Of a stretch of DNA of 64,000 nt, positions 27,021-35,439 are shown piece after piece. The notes under the pieces are model-generated. The model made no database searches. It was given only the letters and a program-made list of their open reading frames with translations, and was not told the origin of the DNA. The position numbers and the translations under genes are program-made. Origin of the DNA: Mucilaginibacter sp. (lineage in GTDB: Bacteria; Bacteroidota; Bacteroidia; Sphingobacteriales; Sphingobacteriaceae); contig NZ_JAQBOC010000007.1 in assembly GCF_028288225.1 (NCBI RefSeq), forward strand, positions 1 through 64,000, in the 5' to 3' direction. Position 1 is the stretch's first letter; each line of letters begins with the position of its first letter.

Positions 27021-27611
27021 CTATTTCGGGTCTGCCAGTGCCGCAAAAAAAGTATGCGCGTAGCCAGCTATTAACCCGGCTTTGTCTTGCCCATTAATTA
27101 TTTTCCGGGCGCCTACGTAATCAGTTAAGGTAGGCGTAAAAAATTGGCCCAGTTTACGGCCTGTAAAATCGCCTCTTATCATTCCATTAATCATGATAAT
27201 GCCGGCTACCGAGGGCTGCAAAGCCAATTCGGGATGGTTTAACAAATCTATCCCTAAGCGCTTGCCTTGCACTTCATAATTTTCATACCAGGTCAATTGT
27301 ACATAACCGCGACCATAATATAACTGGGGAGGTGTTTCGTAAGCTACACGCTTGCCTTTACCACCACCCATTTTTAACTGCTTACCATAATCATAAGCAG
27401 CGCCTTTCCCATACTCTTCAATTGGCTGCATGGTTTTAGCACATTCGTGATATACGGTAGCTAAAATATAAGCAACAGATCTGGGGTCTGTAACCCCGCC
27501 GTCCGCGCAAGCTTTTAATGTAGCTTCTGTTCCTTCGAATTGTTTGCTGCTTATCGATCCGTTAAATAATACGGGGCGTATAGTATCGTAAAAGTGCTTT
27601 GATCCGGCCAT
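27021..27611 (-). CDS. GH19 chitinase/lysozyme-like muramidase
   Basis: AYILATVYHECAKTMQPIEEYG... YYGRGYVQLTWYENYEVQGKRLGIDLLNHPELAL..PSVAGIIMI is the GH19-like endolysin signature. Confidence 0.9.
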   Translation of the reverse strand: MAGSKHFYDTIRPVLFNGSISSKQFEGTEATLKACADGGVTDPRSVAYILATVYHECAKTMQPIEEYGKGAAYDYGKQLKMGGGKGKRVAYETPPQLYYGRGYVQLTWYENYEVQGKRLGIDLLNHPELALQPSVAGIIMINGMIRGDFTGRKLGQFFTPTLTDYVGARKIINGQDKAGLIAGYAHTFFAALADPK

Positions 27612-27738
27612 TGGTTGAATTAATATTTCTAAATATGGTGTATATATTTTAATAATGCGCGGATTTTTTGAGGAAATGAATAATTTGACTTAGTAAGTTT
27701 TAAAGTAATTAGCAAACGAACCTATCTGATAGCGGCAG

Positions 27739-27942
27739 TTATCCCATTATTCGCTCATGTGATTGCAGCCCTTGCGCTAACAGGCTGCTCGCTATTACCT
27801 GAGTTTCGGCAGTGATCTCTTCTTCGCTGTCCAGCAGGTGCGTATGGATCCGTTTCAGCTTCGCCAGGATACTGTCTAAATGGGCATTTAAACTTCTTGC
27901 TTCCTCCATATTTTCACGGGTTTTCCGCGTTTTTCGTCCCAT
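27739..27942 (-). CDS. Small hypothetical protein
   Basis: 67-aa Glu/Lys-rich, helix-prone ORF; no family recognised. Confidence 0.4.
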   Translation of the reverse strand: MGRKTRKTRENMEEARSLNAHLDSILAKLKRIHTHLLDSEEEITAETQVIASSLLAQGLQSHERIMG

Positions 27943-28340
27943 TTTTCAGGTTCGATTCCTCGCCCGACGAGTCTTGAACCTGTCTGGCAAACAGCTATTT
28001 TACAGAACGTTATGTGCTTTGGCAAACACGACCGCCATGAATAACGCAAGCCTCTATTAAATTTATAATTCATACAAATTAGGCAACATAATTGCCTGCT
28101 CATACGACAAATCTTAAATTAAGAACTATATCTCATTAATTACTTAAAGGTGCAAATTTTATAAAAAACTCCAAATCACCGAAGCCGTGTTAGTGTTGTC
28201 GCACTCGTTGATTATACGGTTTAGGGTGGGCAACAGTATAAATGTCGAACAATTTTAATATGAGGTCAAATAGCTGTTCAGTTTTGAACAGCTAAAATAC
28301 TGTCGGATTAGAGCGCATTGATCTCGACCTATGTTAAGGC

Positions 28341-30809
28341 CTATACATGTTGCGTTGCGGGCAGATGATTCATCAAGCCTCTGACCCTCAAAACACCCCT
28401 CTGCTCCAACACCCCGAACACGGTCAGATCGAGTTCGAAGAACGCGCCGCTTTGGGGCTCGTCGGGCATGTGGCGCCGCTTCCATTCGTCGATGGCGGTG
28501 GCGACCCTGGCGGCAAGTCCTATGGCATACGCCTCTTTCGGTAACAGCAACACCGGCATGGTCACCGGCATTCCGACTCCGGCTTCATAACTATACGAGA
28601 CTGTCAACTGCAGCCAGCGGCCGGTCGTGTCGCCGAACAGTCGGGTGAAAAACCCCTCGATGCGTTTGGCCGCCGTTTGGCCGAAACCCGATATGTCGAT
28701 CGAATCCGGTGCGGCCGGGAAAGGCGCGGCGGCGGCACCCGGGCTCACGAACCCGGTGCGAAGGGCGAAGTCGGGGTTCGGTGTCTTTCCGTCGACCGGC
28801 AGCAGGTTGCGCTCGAGCGCCAGTTCGGCGCGGGCGCTTTCGACCCTGAGGACATCCAGCTTTTCGAAAACCAGGCTACGCAAGTGCCAGTTGCGGTCGG
28901 CAAAGGACAGGTAGCGCTGCGTGGCGTCGGAACGGAACCTCCAGTCTTCGCCTGTCCTTTCGGCAGTGTAGCCTTCGTAACGTGGTAACAGTTGCGGCAC
29001 GCCCGGCCCTTCGGCCCCGGTGATGGCGACGCGCAATGTACCATCTTCTCCTTCGGCTTCCGCGATGCAATACGACGCCTGCTGTTTCATCTTCATCATT
29101 TGGGTGCAATACATCCAGGCATTGCATACGTTCAGTGCCAGCCATTCGAACGATTCGCGGGCCTGTGGCATCACGTCTTCCTGTTCCAGGTCGGTGCGCA
29201 GCTGCACATAGGCTTCCGAGAATTCGACCAGGGCGTCGAGGAGGTCGGGTCTCGACGTAGCATTCATTACGGATGCACCCGTATCGCCGGTATCGAGTCG
29301 CACGATCAGGGTGTCCTGAACGGCTGATTGGCGGTCGTAGGCGATGCGGTAATCCCACAGTCTCGATTCGAGCACCTTCGCCGCGGCATTGGCTGCAGCG
29401 TCACCTTCCGAAGCCAGCGCCTGCTGTTCCAGGATGAGGGCCGGCATGGGCAGGGTTTGAAGCAGGACGGGAACGCTGGCTTTCAGCAGCTGCCCGCTGC
29501 CAGTCGGCAATGTAAGGGGATGGCAGAGGCGGATGTCGCCTTCCCGGTAAAACGGATTGGCGGCCCCCGTGATCCGAAGGCTGCACTCGAGCGGCAGCGC
29601 CTTATGGTCAGCACGGTCGGCTGTGTCAGCCGAGCAGGCAGAGATGAAATAGGTCTTGTTTTCCCGGAAGTTGAGAAAGCCCTGCGACACCGCAAGCATT
29701 TGTCCGGCATCGACCGGAACGGCTTCCGCCAGCAGTCCGATGCCCGCGGGAGCTTCAACGCCACCAAGTTCCGCAACGAGCACGGCCACCAGCGTATTGG
29801 CACGGCCGGACTTTTCCTCAAGCCACCCCTGCAGCCACCATTGGGCTTGTGCGAGCAGGGCTTCATGTCCGGTGTCGGTGAAAAGCGTCGCGAGCTCCTG
29901 ACGTGCACGCTGGCTGGCAACGGCCTGGCGCGCGGCAGTGACGGCATCGGACGGATGCCGGTCGAGCGCTTCGACGAAGCTTCCGGCCAGGACGTTGAGG
30001 TCGATGTCCTTCACTGACCGCTTCCCGATGACCGTGTCGTGCGACCAGAGCGATTGCCCGCTCACGTATTGCCGCACAGGCACATCCGCCCGCGACTGCA
30101 AGGCAGCCGATAGGGGCCTCAGCCCAAAAAACGCAGGGCCTGAGAGCCAACAGCCATCTTCGACCGCCCGGAATGGCACCAGCCATAGTATTTTCTGTCC
30201 GTTGTTCTCCGAGCATCCCATTCTCACGTGGGGCGTTTTGTTTTCGTATGCCGTTACCCATGCTTCGAGCTCCGCATCCGGAATGACGCCGAAAGGCAGC
30301 TCAAAGCCCGGATTTCCCTTGGTCGGCGTTGGCCCGAAAGGATCCGGGCGCCAGGGCCTGTCCCAAAGATACAATGCGAGCGGCCTTAGCCCTTTGAGCT
30401 CGCTTGACAGCGCGGCGGAAGGCAGACTGATCGACTTTGTCACGGGCTCAGGGCGACTACCGTCGTTGAGCATGGCGTAGAAGGCATCCAGCACGGCCCT
30501 GGCAAAAGACAGGATATGGTGGGCCGAGGCCCAGGCCGCAACGTCCGGCACTGCCAATAACAGGTAACGGGCGTGGGAAAGAGCGTCTTCGGCTTCGGAA
30601 TACCGGTAAAGGTCCATAGCGGCCTTTTCGGTGTCGATGGGGGGCCCTTCGGTTCCCGCTTCGGTGAAATACGGAGCGGTATCGAACCGGAGATCGATCA
30701 CGAAAGCGTCGGGCAGCAGGCGGGCACCGTAGGTTAGATTGGGCCATTCTGCGAAAGGAGGAATTTGTTTATGTTGTCCGGAAAGATCGTTGGTTTGTGT
30801 TTGTATCAT
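28341..30809 (-). CDS. Large hypothetical protein with atypically high GC
   Basis: Uninterrupted 822-aa ORF. GC is visibly above its surroundings (two 60-nt lines counted by hand gave about 53% and 68%). Confidence 0.75.
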   Translation of the reverse strand: MIQTQTNDLSGQHKQIPPFAEWPNLTYGARLLPDAFVIDLRFDTAPYFTEAGTEGPPIDTEKAAMDLYRYSEAEDALSHARYLLLAVPDVAAWASAHHILSFARAVLDAFYAMLNDGSRPEPVTKSISLPSAALSSELKGLRPLALYLWDRPWRPDPFGPTPTKGNPGFELPFGVIPDAELEAWVTAYENKTPHVRMGCSENNGQKILWLVPFRAVEDGCWLSGPAFFGLRPLSAALQSRADVPVRQYVSGQSLWSHDTVIGKRSVKDIDLNVLAGSFVEALDRHPSDAVTAARQAVASQRARQELATLFTDTGHEALLAQAQWWLQGWLEEKSGRANTLVAVLVAELGGVEAPAGIGLLAEAVPVDAGQMLAVSQGFLNFRENKTYFISACSADTADRADHKALPLECSLRITGAANPFYREGDIRLCHPLTLPTGSGQLLKASVPVLLQTLPMPALILEQQALASEGDAAANAAAKVLESRLWDYRIAYDRQSAVQDTLIVRLDTGDTGASVMNATSRPDLLDALVEFSEAYVQLRTDLEQEDVMPQARESFEWLALNVCNAWMYCTQMMKMKQQASYCIAEAEGEDGTLRVAITGAEGPGVPQLLPRYEGYTAERTGEDWRFRSDATQRYLSFADRNWHLRSLVFEKLDVLRVESARAELALERNLLPVDGKTPNPDFALRTGFVSPGAAAAPFPAAPDSIDISGFGQTAAKRIEGFFTRLFGDTTGRWLQLTVSYSYEAGVGMPVTMPVLLLPKEAYAIGLAARVATAIDEWKRRHMPDEPQSGAFFELDLTVFGVLEQRGVLRVRGLMNHLPATQHV

Positions 30810-30953
30810 GGTCAGGTTACTATGAGTGTAAAAGTCGAAGGGAAGATAGGAAAAAATAAGGTAAGAGTTTTTTTGCTAAAATAAAAGGCGCCACGAATGA
30901 CGCAAGTTAATTTCAGCCATTATTATAAATTTTGGTGGTTTTATCCACAAAGA

Positions 30954-30985
30954 AAAAGCCTACAATCTATGATTTGCAGGCTTTT
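30954..30985. terminator. Terminator-like hairpin beside the right tRNA-3'-end repeat
   Basis: aaaagcctacaatc-tat-gatttgcaggctttt; resembles the tRNA-Arg terminator at 32908-32938. Confidence 0.7.
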
Positions 30986-31012
30986 AAAGCTTTAATTACA
31001 CCAATCTGTGTC

Positions 31013-31145
31013 CCCGACGAGAATCGAACGCAACCCCTCTGATATGCTTTAAACGCGGTTTTTGGCGTTTTTTGTAGTAAAAATTGCTTTCTGACTCACC
31101 AAATTTTCAGTTGTTTTTGGTTGCAAATGCTATAGTTAAATTTTG
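31013..31145 (-). repeat. Right att-like repeat: tRNA-Arg 3'-end copy plus diverged element-end sequence
   Basis: cccgacgagaatcgaac (31013-31029) matches 2004-2020 and 32968-32984; flanking similarity on both sides. Confidence 0.7.
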
Positions 31146-31274
31146 TCAATTTTAACCAAATTAGCAACAAAAAGTAGAAACAAATTATGGTGGCCGCCAT
31201 TCAATTACGGTCGTATTTGGTCCGTCAAATTAAAAAAAGCCACCTTACATTCAGAAAGATGACTTTTTCAGTTT

Positions 31275-32135
31275 TTAATTTTTTAAGGTATGATGTAAGT
31301 CCGGCGGGCAGCCTAGTGTTTCCCGATAAGAAACAGGTTTACTGCCATCTACGTCGAGAACCCCAAATCGTTCTCCAAGCTCTGCACCGATCAGGGCCTG
31401 GCCTGAAAGATTTAACAGTTCATCAGACTCATAAAGTGCAGCGACAACCCGCCCTGTAAACTGTGGCGACTCCCGTTTTGTCGTCGGCTTTTTATCTTCA
31501 GGCAACGAGGATATATAAGCACGCGCTCTTTCTGTATCCAGAAACCCCATCCATACCGACACTGCTGCTACGTTATGAGACCGTAGTTCTTTGGCCATAT
31601 CTGCAGCCATTTTATCCGCTCCTGCTTTTTGAGCCCCATAGGCAGGACCATGAAAATACCCAACCGCAGCATACTGCCCGGTATTAACAATAAGGCCTTT
31701 TCCATTAGCAAAAAGCAAAGGAACCGCGTAATAACTGGAGACGTAATGAGAACGCAAGCCAACGTTAAGCAGGTCCAGGGGTTTTAGTGAATTTTCCCAG
31801 AAAGGGATTGTTTTGGCCACGTCATCATGTGCATTGGCGGCATTATTTACTAAAATGTCCAATCTGCCATATTCCCTTTTAACCTGTTCGAATAAGGCGA
31901 TCACTGAACTATCATCCGCATGATCGACGATTACCGCGATCCCTTTTCCACCGGCGGTAGTTACCGCTTTTGCGGTGTCAATTATTGAGCCTGAGATTTC
32001 ATCTCCTTCACCGGAACTTCTTCCAGTTACGTATACGACCGCACCTTTTTCGCCAAGAGCAATCGCGATTCCTTTTCCAGCGCCTCTGCTGGCACCGGTT
32101 ACAACGGCTATAATTTGTTTGTTCATTTTTTTCAA
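31275..32135 (-). CDS. SDR family oxidoreductase
   Basis: VVTGASRGAGKGIAIALGEKGAVVYVTGRS, ILVNNAANAHD, YGAQKAGADKMA. Confidence 0.92.
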   Translation of the reverse strand: MKKMNKQIIAVVTGASRGAGKGIAIALGEKGAVVYVTGRSSGEGDEISGSIIDTAKAVTTAGGKGIAVIVDHADDSSVIALFEQVKREYGRLDILVNNAANAHDDVAKTIPFWENSLKPLDLLNVGLRSHYVSSYYAVPLLFANGKGLIVNTGQYAAVGYFHGPAYGAQKAGADKMAADMAKELRSHNVAAVSVWMGFLDTERARAYISSLPEDKKPTTKRESPQFTGRVVAALYESDELLNLSGQALIGAELGERFGVLDVDGSKPVSYRETLGCPPDLHHTLKN

Positions 32136-32325
32136 TTATTAATTGGTACAAAAATCAGTAACCTGCCCCGTACATTTCCGTCACTAACAAAAAGGTAAGC
32201 ACTAACCTGAATGTTATTGTTTTTACATTCCTGTCACAGTAATGATGAAGACGATGCAGGATAATGATTAATTTTGCGTTGTAAGGCAGGCTGTTATCCG
32301 CCGGCAGCATTAGAGACCCGATAAC

Positions 32326-32694
32326 ATGAAAGATTTAGCAAACCAGGATGAAGATACACCAGTTTCCAATTGCCGGCCGAGCCTAAAAGCTATCGATGAT
32401 GCACTTTATGTCATCGGGGGTAAATGGAAACTTAAAATCATTGTTATGCTATTCGATGGAAGTAAGCGGTTTAATGATCTGCAGAAAAGCATTTCCGGAA
32501 TATCAGCCCGTATCCTTTCCAATGAACTGAAAGCGTTAGAACTTAACTGCTTTGTATCCCGTACCGTCCATGACGGAGCACCGCTGGCCGTCGAATACGC
32601 TTTAACTTCCTACAGTCGTTCACTCAGGACCGTCGTTCATGCTTTAGATGAGTGGGGCACCCAGCACCGGGAAATGATCCGGTTTATCCCGTAA
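32326..32694 (+). CDS. HxlR-family winged-helix transcriptional regulator
   Basis: IGGKWKLKIIVMLFDGSKRFNDLQKSISGISARILSNELKALELN. Confidence 0.93.
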   Translation: MKDLANQDEDTPVSNCRPSLKAIDDALYVIGGKWKLKIIVMLFDGSKRFNDLQKSISGISARILSNELKALELNCFVSRTVHDGAPLAVEYALTSYSRSLRTVVHALDEWGTQHREMIRFIP

Positions 32695-32907
32695 TCGGCT
32701 ATAATTGGTAGTCATAATATTACTTTTTAAGGATGACAAAACTATATTTGCAACACTCTCAAATCAAGATGTTTAAACATGAAACATGTTAATTGACAGC
32801 ACCTTATGTCAATTCTGGTGAGTACGTTGTATTTTTGAAAAGAACTCCCGTATTACTCATCTTTTATCCAGGAAAACCTGGAATTTTACTCATTTTTTCA
32901 AAAAAAT

Positions 32908-32938
32908 AAAGCCTGCAAATATTGGATTTGCAGGCTTT
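32908..32938 (-). terminator. Rho-independent-type terminator downstream of tRNA-Arg
   Basis: aaagcctgcaaat-attgg-atttgcaggcttt perfect 13-bp stem. Confidence 0.8.
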
Positions 32939-32964
32939 TAGCTGTTTTTACTGCTTTTATCTGT

Positions 32965-33035
32965 GGTCCCGACGAGAATCGAACTCATATCTAGAGTTTA
33001 GGAAACTCCTATTCTATCCGTTGAACTACGGGACC
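32965..33035 (-). tRNA. tRNA-Arg(CCT)
   Basis: Reverse strand GGTCCCGTAGTTCAACGGATAGAATAGGAGTTTCCTAAACTCTAGATATGAGTTCGATTCTCGTCGGGACC: 7-bp acceptor stem GGTCCCG/CGGGACC, anticodon loop TTCCTAA, T-loop TTCGATT. Confidence 0.95.
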
Positions 33036-33186
33036 TGTTTTATTTCGGATTTCGGATTTTCGATTTCGGAATTAACGATTTCTATTCCCCGGAATTTTTG
33101 CAAAGGTGCGAATTATAGCTGATTTGTCAAAAACATTTGTGCTTCATCCGCACATCTGCATATTCGCACATCTGCACATCAAAAAA

Positions 33187-35256
33187 TCATCTCACCACCG
33201 ATCCATTATGCATCTCATCCAATGGTGAAACAAAGCTCAGCTTGCCATCGGCGTTCTCGGCCATCAGGATCATTCCTTGCGAAAGAATTCCCTTTATTTC
33301 ACGGGGCTCCAGGTTTACCAGCACACTTACCTTTTGGCCTATTATAGCTTCGGGCTCAAAATATTCTGCTATTCCTGATACTATGGTGCGTACGTCAATG
33401 CCGGTATCAATGCTCAGCTTCAGCAGCTTTTTTGTTTTGGCTACTTTTTCAGCAGTAATAATGGTGGCTGTGCGAATGTCCATCGCAACAAACTCTTCAA
33501 AACTGATGTTCTCTTTTGCCGGCACTATAGCGGGTTGTGGTGGTGCGGTTGCTGCTTTTTTGTCCAGCAGCTTCTGAATCTGCGCGTCTATTACCTCGTC
33601 CTCAACCTTCTCAAACAACAATGCCGATGGATTGAGCTGGTGCCCGTTCTCAAATGCCATCTCCTTGTCAAAAGCAATTGCGCCAAATGGCAGGTTAAGC
33701 ATACCAACTATCTTTTTAACTGTAGCAGGTAAAAACGGCTGCAGGCAGGTTGCCAAATGACCAATCAATATCAAACTATTATGCAGTGTTTCTTTAGCTT
33801 GCTCCGGGCTGGTTTTTATAGTTTTCCAGGGCTCGTTTTCTGTAAGGTAACGGTTGCCTAAACGGGCTATGTCCATTACACTTTGCAGCGCCTGCCTGAA
33901 TTTGTATGCTTCCAGGTTAACTTCTATCTCGTCATAAAAACGGCCAAGCTCAGCATCAAGGTGTTTATCTTTAAGCACAATTTTGCCGGTATCGCTTTCT
34001 ATTTTGCCGTCATAAAATTTGTGCATCAGTATCATCACCCGGTTTACATAATTACCTAAAATGGCAACCAGTTCATTATTTACGCGGGCCTGGTAATCTT
34101 TCCAGGTAAATTCGCTGTCGCTTGTTTCGGGCAGTATGGAGGTTAGCACATAACGCAGCTCATCCTGCTTGCCCGGAAACTCTTCCAGGTATTCATGCAA
34201 CCATACAGCGTGGTTGCGCGACGTAGAGAGCTTATCCCCCTCCAGGTTTAAAAACTCATTAGCGGGCACATTTTGCGGCAAAATATATTCACCATGTGCA
34301 TGCAATATAGACGGGAAAATAATGCAATGGAACACAATATTATCCTTACCTATAAAGTGCAGCAGGCAGGCTTCATCGGCTTCGTTCTCCTGTTTTTTCC
34401 AATACAGCTTCCAATCCTTACCATTATCAATTGCCCATTGTTTGGTGGCCGAGATATAGCCTATCGGCGCATCCATCCAAACATAAAGCTTTTTGCCTTT
34501 TGCCTCCTCTAACGGCACATCTATCCCCCAGTCAAGGTCGCGGGTCATGGAGCGGGGCTGCAGGCCTGATTTAAGCCATGATTTACACTGCCCGAATACA
34601 TTTACCTTCCAGTCGCCTTCTTTGGTATCAATCCACTTTTCAAGCCATGGCTGGTACTTATCAAGCGGTAAATACCAATGCTTGGTAGGCTTTAAAATAG
34701 GGGTTTTACCACTTAAGGTTGATACCGGGTTTATCAGGTCGGTTGGACTTAATGATGTGCCGCAATTTTCGCACTGGTCGCCATAGGCGTTTGGATTGCT
34801 GCAGTTAGGGCAGGTGCCGATGATATAACGGTCAGCTAAAAATTGCTGGTAATCCTCATCAAAATATTGCTCTGAAAATTTCTCAACAAACTCATCCTTT
34901 TCATACAGATTCAGAAAAAATTCCTGCGAAAGGTCATGATGGATTGGCGATGATGTACGGTGATAAATATCAAAGGAGATCCCGAACTCTTCAAAGCTGT
35001 TTTTTATCTGGTTGTGATATTTATCAATTATAGCCTGCGGGGTGGTATTTTCCTTTTTGGCTTTTATGGTTATAGCGGCGCCATGCTCGTCTGATCCGCA
35101 AATGTACACTACATCTTTATGTTTAAGGCGCAGGTAACGTACAAAAATATCGGCAGGCAAATAAGCACCGGCCAGGTGCCCGATATGCAGCGGACCATTG
35201 GCATAAGGCAGCGCAGAAGTAACTGTGAACCGTTTAAATTTATTAAGCTTCGACAT
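33187..35256 (-). CDS. metG: Methionyl-tRNA synthetase with C-terminal tRNA-binding domain
   Basis: TSALPYANGPLHIGHLAGAYLPADIFVRY HIGH motif, KLSTSRNHAVW KMSKS-type motif, C-terminal EMAP/tRNA-bind domain. Confidence 0.98.
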   Translation of the reverse strand: MSKLNKFKRFTVTSALPYANGPLHIGHLAGAYLPADIFVRYLRLKHKDVVYICGSDEHGAAITIKAKKENTTPQAIIDKYHNQIKNSFEEFGISFDIYHRTSSPIHHDLSQEFFLNLYEKDEFVEKFSEQYFDEDYQQFLADRYIIGTCPNCSNPNAYGDQCENCGTSLSPTDLINPVSTLSGKTPILKPTKHWYLPLDKYQPWLEKWIDTKEGDWKVNVFGQCKSWLKSGLQPRSMTRDLDWGIDVPLEEAKGKKLYVWMDAPIGYISATKQWAIDNGKDWKLYWKKQENEADEACLLHFIGKDNIVFHCIIFPSILHAHGEYILPQNVPANEFLNLEGDKLSTSRNHAVWLHEYLEEFPGKQDELRYVLTSILPETSDSEFTWKDYQARVNNELVAILGNYVNRVMILMHKFYDGKIESDTGKIVLKDKHLDAELGRFYDEIEVNLEAYKFRQALQSVMDIARLGNRYLTENEPWKTIKTSPEQAKETLHNSLILIGHLATCLQPFLPATVKKIVGMLNLPFGAIAFDKEMAFENGHQLNPSALLFEKVEDEVIDAQIQKLLDKKAATAPPQPAIVPAKENISFEEFVAMDIRTATIITAEKVAKTKKLLKLSIDTGIDVRTIVSGIAEYFEPEAIIGQKVSVLVNLEPREIKGILSQGMILMAENADGKLSFVSPLDEMHNGSVVR

Positions 35257-35439
35257 TATTTTGCAAAGATACTTTTTTAGTCGGGAAAGTCCGAAAGTCA
35301 GTAAAGTCCGGAAGACGATTTGTTAGGCGTGCAAATGATACCTATAGCGTGCAGGCCTTCGACCTGCGCTGGCGTATTTCGCCCTTTCAGGGTTTAGGCA
35401 TAATGTATAACTTGCAGTTTCTTTCTAACTATAAACAAC

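Noticed and set aside
28677-30747. Many overlapping ORFs on both strands across 28.6-30.7 kb
   Set aside because: High GC suppresses stop codons in all frames. Only the 822-aa minus-strand ORF spans the region coherently with plausible amino-acid composition.
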